A DNA stretch of 64,000 nt from CAVSRC01 sp963798195 (GTDB taxonomy: Bacteria > Pseudomonadota > Alphaproteobacteria > Rhizobiales > Kaistiaceae). The position numbers and the translations under genes were made by a program. The stretch is taken from positions 1,612,001 to 1,676,000 of the forward strand of contig CAWCSF010000010.1 of assembly GCA_963798195.1 (NCBI GenBank), in the 5' to 3' direction. The notes beneath the pieces are model-generated. The model made no database searches. It was not told the origin of the DNA and saw nothing but the letters and a program-made list of their open reading frames with translations. This document shows, piece after piece, positions 45,039 through 53,890 of the stretch (within the stretch, counting starts at the first letter, position 1; every line of letters begins with the position of its first letter).

Positions 45039-46358
45039 CTAGAAACTCTCCTTGATCCATTGGCCGACGCGGGCGAAGTAGCCGCCCGTTCCGGTCATGG
45101 CCATCGGCGCATCGCGCCCGTCATCGATCTTTTCCATTTCCGCGACCTGCGGATAAATCAGCAGGCCGACAGCGGCCGCGAAGGCAGGTCCGCGCGCCAG
45201 TTCGGGCATCCCGGCAATGCCGAGCGGGCGGCCGAGGCGCACGTTGCGCGCCAGAATGCGGCGCGCTGCTTCGTTAAGACCGGTGAGCTGGCTGCCGCCG
45301 CCGACAAGCACCATGCGGCGGCCGACCATGCCGGCGAAGCCCGATGCATTGAGGCGGTCGCGCACCAGTTCCAGTATTTCTTCGATGCGCGGGCGAATGA
45401 TGCGGGTGAGCATCGAGCGCGGCACCTGATTGGCGATCTCGCGCTCGTCGTCGTCGCCGATGGGCGGCACCGAGAGAATTTCGCGGTCGTCGGACGTGGC
45501 CGAGAGCGCGCTGCCGTACATCGTCTTCAGCCGCTCGGCATCGCCGATGCGGGTGGACAGGCCGCGCGCGATATCGGTGGTGATGTGGTGGCCGCCGACG
45601 GCGATGGCGTCGGCATGGACAAACTGTCCGCGGCTGAACACGGCGATCGAGGTGGTGCCGCCGCCGAAATCGATGACGGCGCAGCCAAGTTCAGCCTCGT
45701 CATCGACGAGCGTTGACAGTCCGCTGGCGTAGGGCGCGGTGACCATCGCCGCGACCGAGAGATGGCAGCGGTTGATGCACAATTCGAGATTGCTGAGCGG
45801 CGGCATGTCGCCGGTGACGACATGCATATCGACGCCAAGGCGACGGCCGAACATGCCGCGCGGATCGGCGATGCCGCCTTCCCCGTCTAGCGCGTAGCCA
45901 ATCGGCAGCGAATGGACGACGGCGCGACCCTGGCTGATCGAGTGGCGGCGGCCTTCGGCGAGCACGCGGCTGATATCCGAGTCCGCGACAGCGCCGTTGA
46001 GCGCCACGGAGGCGGAGTACGTCTCGCTCGCCAGACGCCCGCATGTGACGGTGACGATCAGCAACTCGACCGTAACGCCGGCCTGACGCTCAGCCGCATC
46101 GACGGCAAGACGGATGGCCTGCTCGGCGGCATCGAGATTGGTGACGACGCCCGACTTGATGCCGCGCGAGCGCTGATGGCCAATGCCGAGGACTTCGATG
46201 GAATGCGTGCGGCCGCGCAGCAACTCGCCGGGCTCGCACGGCTTCAGCCGCGCGATCAGGCAGCAGATCTTGCTCGATCCGACATCGAGCACGGATACGA
46301 CTGTCGCGCGGCGCGATAGCCCGCGGGCACCATGATCGGAGATGCCGAAGAGGCCCAT
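45039..46358 (-). CDS. ftsA: Cell division protein FtsA
   Basis: Actin-like ATPase that anchors FtsZ to the membrane and recruits the divisome. 439 residues. It shows VVSVLDVGSSKICCLIARL (phosphate 1), the SHS2/1C insert near 100-170, AVIDFGGGTTSIAVFSRGQ (phosphate 2) and VLVGGGSQLTG (adenosine). The C-terminus ends in the amphipathic membrane-targeting helix FARVGQWIKESF. Its start overlaps the ftsQ stop by one base. Confidence 0.96.
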   Translation of the reverse strand: MGLFGISDHGARGLSRRATVVSVLDVGSSKICCLIARLKPCEPGELLRGRTHSIEVLGIGHQRSRGIKSGVVTNLDAAEQAIRLAVDAAERQAGVTVELLIVTVTCGRLASETYSASVALNGAVADSDISRVLAEGRRHSISQGRAVVHSLPIGYALDGEGGIADPRGMFGRRLGVDMHVVTGDMPPLSNLELCINRCHLSVAAMVTAPYASGLSTLVDDEAELGCAVIDFGGGTTSIAVFSRGQFVHADAIAVGGHHITTDIARGLSTRIGDAERLKTMYGSALSATSDDREILSVPPIGDDDEREIANQVPRSMLTRIIRPRIEEILELVRDRLNASGFAGMVGRRMVLVGGGSQLTGLNEAARRILARNVRLGRPLGIAGMPELARGPAFAAAVGLLIYPQVAEMEKIDDGRDAPMAMTGTGGYFARVGQWIKESF

Positions 46359-47296
46359 CAGGTGTTCGTCCTCCGGCGACGCTCGAGCTTGTCGCGCTCC
46401 TTGAGCATGCTCTTGCGGTCGGCAGCGCCCTCCTCGTTGAGCCGCACGATCATGCGGCCCGGAAGACGGAAATCGACCGCCGCGATCTGGCGCGACAGAA
46501 GACTCTTTTCCGCATCGAGGGTGGCGATGGTGGCCAGCGCCGCAGCCGGATTGTCGGGCGGGAGCAGCAGTTCGATGCCGTTTTCAAGGACGACGGTCCA
46601 CCGGCGACCGGAAATCAGCATGCCGGCGCGGACCTGCTCCGAGATCGCCGGAACGGTCGCGACGAGATCGACGAATTCGCGCGCCCGGGGACCGGCATCG
46701 GGGCCAACGACCAACGGCAGCTCGGCGTAGCGCTCGTCGACGGCGTCGGTGATCACCTTGCCGGCCTGATCGACCAGCGAGATTTCGCCTCCATGCTGCC
46801 ACAGCGCGAACGGCTTGCGCTCGGCGATGGCCACTTCGAGCGTATGCGGGAAGAGCTTCTTGAGCGTCGCCTGCTTGACCCAGGGCAGCAGTTCCACCCG
46901 CTCCTTAGCGTGATCGACGTCGAAGGTCAGCAGCGACGGATACGGCCCGATGGCGAGCCGCTCAAGCACATTGACCTCCGAGGTCTCGCTCTGGCCGGTG
47001 ATCTTGATCTCGGCGATGTCGAGGCCGGACCATGCCGTGACGGCCGAGACGACCGTGAGTGCATGGCCGCCGACGACCATGCCGGTAAGCGCTGTCCCGG
47101 CGGCGAAGACCGCAAGAGCCTTGAGGCCGAAGCGACGCGGCACGCGCCAGTGCATACGCTCCAGCGCCCGCGCCGGACGACGCAGGAAACGGGGCAGGAC
47201 GAGACCGCCCTTCCCGCTCTCTTCATCGGCGACGGCTTCAGCCCTCTCCGGATCATGACCCTTCAGCGACTGCACGACGCGTCCTCCACCATCCAA
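46358..47296 (-). CDS. ftsQ: Cell division protein FtsQ
   Basis: Bitopic divisome scaffold. 312 residues: an N-terminal cytoplasmic part (1-70), one membrane segment (about 62-90, ALAVFAAGTALTGMVVGGHAL), a POTRA domain (about 92-165, LDIAEIKITGQSETSEVNVLERL) and a periplasmic beta domain (VKQATLKKLFPHTLEVAIAERKPFALW). The start lies 34 bases inside the end of ddl, so the two are translationally linked. Confidence 0.92.
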   Translation of the reverse strand: MDGGGRVVQSLKGHDPERAEAVADEESGKGGLVLPRFLRRPARALERMHWRVPRRFGLKALAVFAAGTALTGMVVGGHALTVVSAVTAWSGLDIAEIKITGQSETSEVNVLERLAIGPYPSLLTFDVDHAKERVELLPWVKQATLKKLFPHTLEVAIAERKPFALWQHGGEISLVDQAGKVITDAVDERYAELPLVVGPDAGPRAREFVDLVATVPAISEQVRAGMLISGRRWTVVLENGIELLLPPDNPAAALATIATLDAEKSLLSRQIAAVDFRLPGRMIVRLNEEGAADRKSMLKERDKLERRRRTNT

Positions 47297-48177
47297 CTCA
47301 CCAGTTTCCCGAATTCCATGCCGGCATAGGCCGCCATTTCAGGAACCAGCGACGTCGCCGTCATGCCTGGCTGCGTGTTGACCTCGAGACAGACGAGCCC
47401 GTCCTCGATCGAGTCGTCGTAGCGGAAGTCCGCCCGGCTAACTCCACGGCAGCCCAAAGCCTCGTGGGCGCGTAAAGCAAGCATCCGTACATTTTGGTAA
47501 ATATTCGGTGAAATTTGTGCAGGAAGTACGTGCCTCGATCCACCGACATCGTACTTGGCGTGGTAGTCGTAAAACCCACCTTCAGAAATAATATCAATGA
47601 CATCCAGGGGTTCGTTACCACGAACACCGCAGGTCAGCTCGCGGCCGGCGATGTATCGCTCGACCATGACAATCTCGCCGTAGGGCCAATCGTCGGCATA
47701 AAGCTCCTGCGGCGGGTGAATCGCATCCGCCTTGACGATGTGGACGCCGAAGGTGGAGCCCTCGTTCGGCGGCTTGACCACGTAAGGCGGCTCCATGGCG
47801 TGCGCCTTGGCCGCCTCGAAGCGGCTGATCAGCATGGACTCGGCTACCGGAATGCCGGCCGCGCGCATCACGTCCTTGGCCCGCGGCTTATTCATCGCCA
47901 GCGCCGAAGCGAGCACGCCGGAATGCGTGTAGGGGATGGCCAAAACCTCGAGGATCCCCTGGATGCAGCCATCCTCTCCGAACGGCCCGTGGAGCGCGTT
48001 GAAGGCAACGTCTGGCTTCAGCTTGCCGATGGTCGTCGCGATGTCACGATCGACGTCGACGCGGGTAACGCGGTAACCCTCGCGCTCCAGCGCGTCCGCG
48101 CAGGCTTTGCCGGAATTGAGCGAGACTGGTCGCTCGCTCGACCAACCTCCCATCAGGACTGCTACGTGCTTGGACAC
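47263..48177 (-). CDS. ddl: D-alanine--D-alanine ligase
   Basis: ATP-grasp enzyme that makes the D-Ala-D-Ala end of the cell-wall peptide. 304 residues from a GTG start with AGGGG upstream. Motifs are VLMGGWSSERPVSLNSG, FNALHGPFGEDGCIQG, VKPPNEGSTFGVH and CLEVNTQPGMTATSLVPE. The middle third (about 47470-47640) uses AT-rich codons, including TTA and ATT, quite unlike the rest. First of the ddl-ftsQ-ftsA-ftsZ group, with a TTAAC palindrome 55 bases upstream. Confidence 0.96.
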   Translation of the reverse strand: MSKHVAVLMGGWSSERPVSLNSGKACADALEREGYRVTRVDVDRDIATTIGKLKPDVAFNALHGPFGEDGCIQGILEVLAIPYTHSGVLASALAMNKPRAKDVMRAAGIPVAESMLISRFEAAKAHAMEPPYVVKPPNEGSTFGVHIVKADAIHPPQELYADDWPYGEIVMVERYIAGRELTCGVRGNEPLDVIDIISEGGFYDYHAKYDVGGSRHVLPAQISPNIYQNVRMLALRAHEALGCRGVSRADFRYDDSIEDGLVCLEVNTQPGMTATSLVPEMAAYAGMEFGKLVSWMVEDASCSR

Positions 48178-48231
48178 TCAGACCCCTGAACCCACTGACG
48201 AATCGCTTAGTGGGCACTATGCGGAGGCAAA

Positions 48232-48251
48232 TGGTTAACAATCGTTAACCA
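48232..48251 (-). promoter_or_regulatory. TTAAC palindrome upstream of ddl, CtrA-like site
   Basis: TGGTTAAC-AATC-GTTAACCA, a perfect 8-bp inverted repeat 55-74 bases before the ddl start. Read on the minus strand it contains TTAACCAT, a half-site of the alphaproteobacterial cell-cycle regulator CtrA, and a TTAA-N6-TTAA pair (the classic spacing is 7). It overlaps a possible -35 (TTGTTA) with TAGTGC 16 bases on. The rest of 48178-48513 contains an AT-rich hairpin (about 48259-48288) and no gene. Confidence 0.45.
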
Positions 48252-48513
48252 CGGGGCTTTTCCGTGCTTTTTCTTGGAAAAAATTACGGTGTTGCACGGG
48301 CAACTCACTTTCGCCCGCCCGATGCCGGGCGCGTGAGCGCCGATTGAGGGGCGGTGAGCCGCCGCGTCGCGCCTCCGCGACCCGCCAGCGACCGGTTTTC
48401 AACCGGCCATCAACTGCGCGCCAGACCTCTTACCGGGTGAAATCCAACGCCTACCTCGATGCGTGACGGGGCATTCGGCCGTCGATTTCACGCAACCCTG
48501 GAGGAGCGACATC

Positions 48514-49209
48514 ATGCGTAGCCACACCACAACCCGTATCGCCGCACACGCGGCTTTCCTGATGATCACCGCAGCCGCGTTTCCGGCCCTGGCGGCCGAC
48601 GACATGATGATGCACGGCAAGACCGTGCAGATCACCATCGAGAACCTGACGACCGGTCAGCCCTTCTCGCCGTCGTTCTTCGAAAGCCGCGGCGCCGACG
48701 CGGCAGCGCTGTTCAAGCTCGGCGACACCGCGACGGAAGCGCTGGCCGCAGTCGCCGAAGGCGGCAACATCGGCATGTATTCGAGCGGCGCCGCCAAGGA
48801 CATGGGCAACACGCTCGGCGATGCCGTGCTGGCCATCCACGCACTGCCCGGCCAGACGCGTCACGTCACCATCCAGGTCGACGAGAAGCACCCACTCATC
48901 GACGGCGTCTGGATGCTCGGCAACACCAATGACGGCTTCTCAGGCTTTGTAGGCGTCGACGCCTACAAGCTGACCGCGCCGATGACCCTGGAAGTGCGCG
49001 GCTATGACGCCGGCTCGGAGAAGAACAGCGAGAAGAAGGGCTACCTCGGTGCTCTCGGCGGCGGCAACATGCGCGACCCCGAGAACGGCGTGGTCACGTA
49101 CCACGAGGGCATCCGCGGCGACGCCGATGCGCCGAAGGACTGGAACTGGGACGTGAAAGGCCCGGTCGCCAAGGTGACGATCACCCCGGTGCCGATGGTC
49201 GGCGGCTAA
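48514..49209 (+). CDS. Secreted spondin-domain protein
   Basis: 231 residues with a signal peptide (about 1-28, FPALAADD). The remainder matches the Spondin_N domain: VQITIENLTTGQPFSPSFFESR, then TRHVTIQVDEKHPLIDGVWMLGNTNDGFSG and MTLEVRGYDAGSEKNSEKKG. Bacterial members are periplasmic or cell-surface proteins of unknown function. GGAGGAG precedes the ATG by 7 bases. It is on the opposite strand to the dcw cluster and splits it between ddl and murB. Confidence 0.87.
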   Translation: MRSHTTTRIAAHAAFLMITAAAFPALAADDMMMHGKTVQITIENLTTGQPFSPSFFESRGADAAALFKLGDTATEALAAVAEGGNIGMYSSGAAKDMGNTLGDAVLAIHALPGQTRHVTIQVDEKHPLIDGVWMLGNTNDGFSGFVGVDAYKLTAPMTLEVRGYDAGSEKNSEKKGYLGALGGGNMRDPENGVVTYHEGIRGDADAPKDWNWDVKGPVAKVTITPVPMVGG

Positions 49210-49226
49210 CGCCAACCGACACGACC

Positions 49227-49260
49227 GATCGCCGCTCCGAATTTGGCCGGAGCGGCGATC
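49227..49260. terminator. Bidirectional terminator between spondin gene and murB
   Basis: GATCGCCGCTCCG / CGGAGCGGCGATC, a 13-bp stem with an 8-base loop (AATTTGGC), 17 bases after the spondin stop and 3 bases beyond the murB stop on the other strand. It would terminate both convergent transcripts, which separates the mraZ-murB unit from ddl-ftsZ. Confidence 0.78.
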
Positions 49261-49263
49261 AAT

Positions 49264-50212
49264 TCAGGGGCCAGCGCCGAGAAACGGCTCGACTGTTTCG
49301 CCCGGCGTGAAGCGGCCCACCCGCCTGATCTCCCATTCGAGCCGCACTCCGCCCGTGGCGAGAACACGGGCGCGCACGGTCTCGCCGAGGCGCTCGATGT
49401 CGGTGGCTGTGGCGGCGCCAGTGTTGATCAGGAAGTTGCAGTGCATCTCCGAGACCATCGCACCGCCGACATGAAGCCCGCGGCAGCCGGCGGCATCGAC
49501 GAGTTGCCATGCCTTGTTGCCGGGCGGATTGGTGAAGGTCGAACCGCCAGTCTTCTCGCGGATCGGCTGGGCGCGCTCGCGGTGTTCCTCGACGGCATCC
49601 ATCTCCGCCTTGATGGCATCGCGTTCCGCCGGCGTCCCTTCGAACACCGCATCGGTAAAGATGAGGTCCTCGGCCGCGGCGGAGTGGCGATAGGTGAAGC
49701 CCATGTCCGCATTGGAGAGCGTGTGCCGTGCGCCGCGCCGGTCGACGGCGTGCGCCTCGATCAGGCGCTCGCGCGTTTCACCACCACTGGCGCCGGCGTT
49801 CATGCGGAGCGCACCACCGATGGTGCCCGGGATGCCGTGGTAGAACTCGAAGCCCGCAAGGCTCTGCTCCAGCGCGAAGGCAGCGAGGCGCTTGTCCGGA
49901 AGGGCCGCGCCCGCACGGATGCGGTTCGCCCGGTTCGGCGGCCGCCTGGCCGAAGCCTTTCGCGGACAGACGAATGGTGACGCCGTCGATGCCGCCGTCG
50001 CGCACGAGCAGATTTGAGCCGACGCCGATGACGGTTACCGGGATTTCCGGATTCAATTTCTGAAGGAAGAGCGCGAGATCGTCCGCATCCGCCGGCTGAA
50101 AGAGAAGCTCCGCCGGTCCGCCGACGCGGAACCATGTGAATGGTGCCAGTTGTGCATTCGCGCTGAGCCGCCCGCGCACGCCCGAAAGATCGCCGAAGCG
50201 CTCCAGCGTCAT
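49264..50212 (-). pseudogene. murB: UDP-N-acetylenolpyruvoylglucosamine reductase MurB, apparent one-base insertion
   Basis: FAD-dependent enzyme that makes UDP-MurNAc. It starts MTLERFGDLSGVRGRLSANAQLAPFTWFRVGG, with LGVGSN-type FAD binding as VIGVGSNLLVRDGGIDGV. After FGQAAAEPGEP the sense continues only in the next frame (IRAGAALPDKRLAAF, then FYHGIPGTIGG and GGSTFTNPPGNKAWQLVD). One extra base near 49921 accounts for it; without it the protein has 315 residues. The enzyme is essential, so an assembly indel is more likely than loss. The start overlaps the murC stop by 4 bases. Confidence 0.9.
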
Positions 50213-51612
50213 TTCAGTTGCGCCAGTTGCCCCGGCAGCGCGTTGGCCCATTGGCTGATCGAGCCCGCACCGAGGCAGACGACATAGTCCCCGGCCTTGG
50301 CCACGGCGGCGACCGCGCCGGGCAGCCCCTCGACGCCGGAAAGCGGTCGCGCATCGCGGTGACCGCGTACACGCAGGCCATCCACCAGATGATCCCGGTC
50401 GATACCTTCGATCGGCGCCTCGCCGGCCGGATAGACCGGCGCGACCAGCACGATGTCGGCGTCGTTGAAGCAGGCACAGAACTGATCGAAGAGATCGCGG
50501 AGCCGCGTGTAGCGGTGCGGCTGGACCACGGCGATGACGTGGCCCTTGGTCACCGAGCGCGCAGCCTTGAGCACGGCGGCAATCTCGATCGGGTGGTGAG
50601 CGTAGTCGTCGATGATCTCGACACCGCCCCACGAGCCGGTGCGGGTGAAGCGCCGCTTGACGCCGCCGAAACTGGCAAGGCCCGAGGCAATGGCAGCATC
50701 TGGGACGCCGAGATTGTGGGCGATGGCCAGCGCACCGGTCGCGTTCTGCACATTGTGCTCGCCAGGCATGGAGATCGTCAGGTTCTCGATGACACGGCGG
50801 CCGCCATTGCGGCGATCGCCGATAACGGCGGTAAAGACCGAACGGCCCTCCTCAATGCGAAGGTCGGTATAGCGCACATCCGCCTGCGGGTTCGCGCCAT
50901 AGGTGACGATGCGACGGTCCTCGATGCGGCCGATGAGGGCCTGCACTTCGGGATGATCGATGCACATGACAGCAAAGCCGTAGAACGGAACGTTCTCGAC
51001 GAACTGGCGGAAGGCTTCGCGCACCTTGTCGAAGCTGCCGTAGTGGTCGAGGTGCTCCGGATCGATGTTGGTGACAAGCGCGACATCCGCCGGCAACTTG
51101 ACGAAGGTGCCGTCGGATTCGTCGGCCTCGACCACCATCCAGTCGCTGGCGCCCATGCGGGCATTGGTGCCGTAGGCGTTGATGATACCGCCATTGATCA
51201 CGGTCGGGTCGAAGCCGCCGGCGTCGAGCAGCGCGGCAACCATAGACGTGGTCGTCGTCTTGCCGTGGGTGCCGGCGACGGCGACCGCCTGTTTCAACCG
51301 CATGAGCTCGGCCAGCATCTCGGCGCGGCGGACGACCGGAAGCAGGCGCTGGCGCGCGGCCTTGAGCTCCGGATTGTCGCGCTTGATCGCCGAGGAAACG
51401 ACGATGACCCGGGCGTCGCCGAGGTTCTTCTCGTCGTGGCCGATGCTGATCTGGATGCCCTTTTCGCGGAGGCGCTGGACGTTGGCGCTTTCAGCGACAT
51501 CGGAGCCCTGCACGCGATAGCCGAGGTTGAGCAGCACTTCGGCGATACCGCTCATGCCGATGCCGCCGATTCCGACGAAATGCACCGGCCCAATATCGAG
51601 CCCCATCTTCAT
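50209..51612 (-). CDS. murC: UDP-N-acetylmuramate--L-alanine ligase
   Basis: Adds L-Ala to UDP-MurNAc. 467 residues in three Mur ligase domains: an N-terminal UDP-binding domain (VHFVGIGGIGMSGIAEVL), a central ATPase with GTHGKTTTTSMV (about residue 116) and NIDPEHLDHYG, and a C-terminal domain with DDYAHHPIEIAAVL and VVQPHRYTR. Overlaps the murG stop and the murB start by 4 bases each. Confidence 0.97.
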   Translation of the reverse strand: MKMGLDIGPVHFVGIGGIGMSGIAEVLLNLGYRVQGSDVAESANVQRLREKGIQISIGHDEKNLGDARVIVVSSAIKRDNPELKAARQRLLPVVRRAEMLAELMRLKQAVAVAGTHGKTTTTSMVAALLDAGGFDPTVINGGIINAYGTNARMGASDWMVVEADESDGTFVKLPADVALVTNIDPEHLDHYGSFDKVREAFRQFVENVPFYGFAVMCIDHPEVQALIGRIEDRRIVTYGANPQADVRYTDLRIEEGRSVFTAVIGDRRNGGRRVIENLTISMPGEHNVQNATGALAIAHNLGVPDAAIASGLASFGGVKRRFTRTGSWGGVEIIDDYAHHPIEIAAVLKAARSVTKGHVIAVVQPHRYTRLRDLFDQFCACFNDADIVLVAPVYPAGEAPIEGIDRDHLVDGLRVRGHRDARPLSGVEGLPGAVAAVAKAGDYVVCLGAGSISQWANALPGQLAQLK

Positions 51613-52724
51613 GCGTCGGCTCCTGCGTTCGCCTGCCGGCGTTGCGCAACGCGCTCGGCGACATCGGCGAGGCGCTCGACAGCGTCGGGCCGACCGGTGG
51701 CGCGCGCCGCAGCGGCCGCGGTAGTCAGCCGCGAAGGCTCGTTGATAAGGCCGGCCAGATCGGCCGCCAAGCGTTCCGGGTTCATGTCTTTCTGTTCAAC
51801 CATCCAGGCGCCGCCGGCATTGGCGAGCACCATGGCATTGGCCTTCTGATCCTGGTCCAGGGCGCCGGGGAGCGGCACCATAATCGCCGGACGGCCGATA
51901 ACCGAAAGCTCGGCGCATGTCGATGCGCCAGATCGCGACACGACGAGATGGCTGGCGGCGATCCGGGCAGGCATATCGCGGAAAAACGGCTGCAAATCGG
52001 CCTCGACGTCGATTTCGCGGTAAGCCGCCCGCACCCGGTCCATGTCCTCCGCACGGCATTGCTGCACGATGCGAAGCTGGCCGCGCAGGTGTGGAGAGAG
52101 CAGCGCGATGGCGGGCGGCACGAGGTCCGACATGAAGCGCGCGCCCTGGCTGCCGCCGAAGACGAGCAAGTGGAATGGCTCGCCAACGCCACCCGCCGGA
52201 TACGGCATCTTCGCGGCCTCCAGCACCATCGGGCGCACCGGGTTCCCGGTCTGCTCGATCTTGCCGCGATAAGCCTCGGCACCGCGAACCTCGGCCATGC
52301 TGGTCGCTATCACGGTGACCCTGGAGGCGAGGAAGCCGTTGGCGCGGCCGAGAACCGCGTTCTGTTCGTGGACGATGGTGGGGACCCCGGCGCGCGCCGC
52401 CGCGAGAATCGGCGGAAGCGTCGGGTAGCCGCCAAAGCCGACGGCGACCTGCGGCTTCAGGCGGCGAACCAGCCGCCATGCCTCGACGAAGCCGAGGCCG
52501 AGTTGGGCAATGCCCTTGGCCATCGCGACCGGCGAGCGCGTCAGCGTTGCCGACGAGATGCGGTGCGTTTCCTCGGCCGGAAAACCCTGGCCGTAGGATT
52601 CGACACGATGATCCGTGGCGAGGTGGATGCGCCAGCCGCGCGCCTTCAACGCGAGCGCCAACGACTCCGCCGGGAACAGATGCCCGCCTGTGCCGCCGGC
52701 TGCCAGCAGCGCAATGCCTGCCAT
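51609..52724 (-). CDS. murG: Lipid II synthase MurG
   Basis: Membrane-associated GT28 glycosyltransferase that adds GlcNAc to lipid I. 371 residues: N-terminal GGTGGHLFPAESLALAL, PQVAVGFGGYPTLPPILAA and VPTIVHEQNAVLGRAN, and the C-terminal UDP-sugar site LVFGGSQGARFMSDL with ASTCAELSVIGRPAIMVPLP. The start MAGIALLAAGG follows the ftsW stop by 8 bases; a longer open frame upstream lies within ftsW out of frame. Confidence 0.97.
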   Translation of the reverse strand: MAGIALLAAGGTGGHLFPAESLALALKARGWRIHLATDHRVESYGQGFPAEETHRISSATLTRSPVAMAKGIAQLGLGFVEAWRLVRRLKPQVAVGFGGYPTLPPILAAARAGVPTIVHEQNAVLGRANGFLASRVTVIATSMAEVRGAEAYRGKIEQTGNPVRPMVLEAAKMPYPAGGVGEPFHLLVFGGSQGARFMSDLVPPAIALLSPHLRGQLRIVQQCRAEDMDRVRAAYREIDVEADLQPFFRDMPARIAASHLVVSRSGASTCAELSVIGRPAIMVPLPGALDQDQKANAMVLANAGGAWMVEQKDMNPERLAADLAGLINEPSRLTTAAAAARATGRPDAVERLADVAERVAQRRQANAGADA

Positions 52725-52732
52725 GCCGTCGC

Positions 52733-53890
52733 TCAGGCGGGGTTCGCTGCGGCCGGTGGCGTCAGCACACGGCCCGCAATTCGCCGCGGCTCCGGCTTTC
52801 GGCGGGTGAAGGCCAGCAGCATGCCCATGCCGAAGGCAATCGCGATCATCGACGAGCCGCCGTAGGAGATGAACGGCAGCGTCATGCCTTTGGCCGGGAT
52901 CATGTTGAGATTGACCGCCATGTTGATGACCGACTGCACGCCGAACAGCACCACAAGGCCGGCGCCGGCGAGGCGCACGAAAGGGTCCTCCTGCCGGCTG
53001 GAGCCGGACAGACCGCGGAAGACGACCAGCGCGAAGACTACGACCAGAGCGATGCAGACGATGATTCCGAACTCCTCCGCCGCGACGGCGAAGATGAAAT
53101 CTGTGTGCGCATCCGGCAGGACGCGCTTGACCATGCCCTCGCCCGGTCCTTGCCCCAGCCAACCGCCACGCAGGATGGAATCCAGCGCCTTGTCGATCTG
53201 GAACGTGTCACCGGATTGGGGCGAGATGAACCGATCGATGCGACCGGCGACGTGCGGCAGCATGACGTAAGCGCCGAAGACACCGCCAACCGCGGCGAGA
53301 CCGAGTACCGCGATCCACAGCCACGACAGCCCGGCCATGAAGAACAGCGCACCCCATGCGATCGAGATGAGCATCGTCTGGCCGAAATCCGGCTCGGCGA
53401 TGAGAAGCGCGGCAACGATGGCCAACAGGATGACGGCGAAGACGTTGCCGGGGATATCCTTGCGGCGCGCGTTCTCCGCGAAAAGCCACGCCACAACCAC
53501 CACAAAAGCTGGCTTCATGAATTCGGACGGCTGCAGCGACAGCCCGAAAAGGTTGATCCAGCGACGAGAACCCTTGACCTCATAGCCAACAAACAAGGTC
53601 ACCATCATCAGACCGACGGCGATGAACAGCACGATGACCGCCACGCGCCGCGCCTGACGCGCATCGAGGAACGACGTGCCGATCATCACAGCCAGTGCCG
53701 GCAAGAAGAAAAGGACGTGGCGCTCGACAAAATGAAAACTGTTGTAGCCGAGACGCTCGGCCACTGGCGGGCTGCCCGCAAGCGACAGCACGACGCCACC
53801 CAGCATGAGTGCGATCAGCCCGCCGAGCAGATACTTGTCGACGGTCCACCACCACTCTGCGAACGCACTGCGATCGGCACGGCTCACCAT
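52733..53890 (-). CDS. ftsW: Septal SEDS glycosyltransferase FtsW
   Basis: Polytopic SEDS protein that polymerises lipid II with FtsI at the septum. 385 residues, about ten hydrophobic helices. Family motifs are GSRRWINLFGLSLQPSEFMKP, AEPDFGQTMLI, GGWLGQGPGEG, LPDAHTDFIFAVAAEEFG and KGMTLPFISYGGSSMI. The start codon overlaps the murD stop by one base. Confidence 0.97.
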   Translation of the reverse strand: MVSRADRSAFAEWWWTVDKYLLGGLIALMLGGVVLSLAGSPPVAERLGYNSFHFVERHVLFFLPALAVMIGTSFLDARQARRVAVIVLFIAVGLMMVTLFVGYEVKGSRRWINLFGLSLQPSEFMKPAFVVVVAWLFAENARRKDIPGNVFAVILLAIVAALLIAEPDFGQTMLISIAWGALFFMAGLSWLWIAVLGLAAVGGVFGAYVMLPHVAGRIDRFISPQSGDTFQIDKALDSILRGGWLGQGPGEGMVKRVLPDAHTDFIFAVAAEEFGIIVCIALVVVFALVVFRGLSGSSRQEDPFVRLAGAGLVVLFGVQSVINMAVNLNMIPAKGMTLPFISYGGSSMIAIAFGMGMLLAFTRRKPEPRRIAGRVLTPPAAANPA

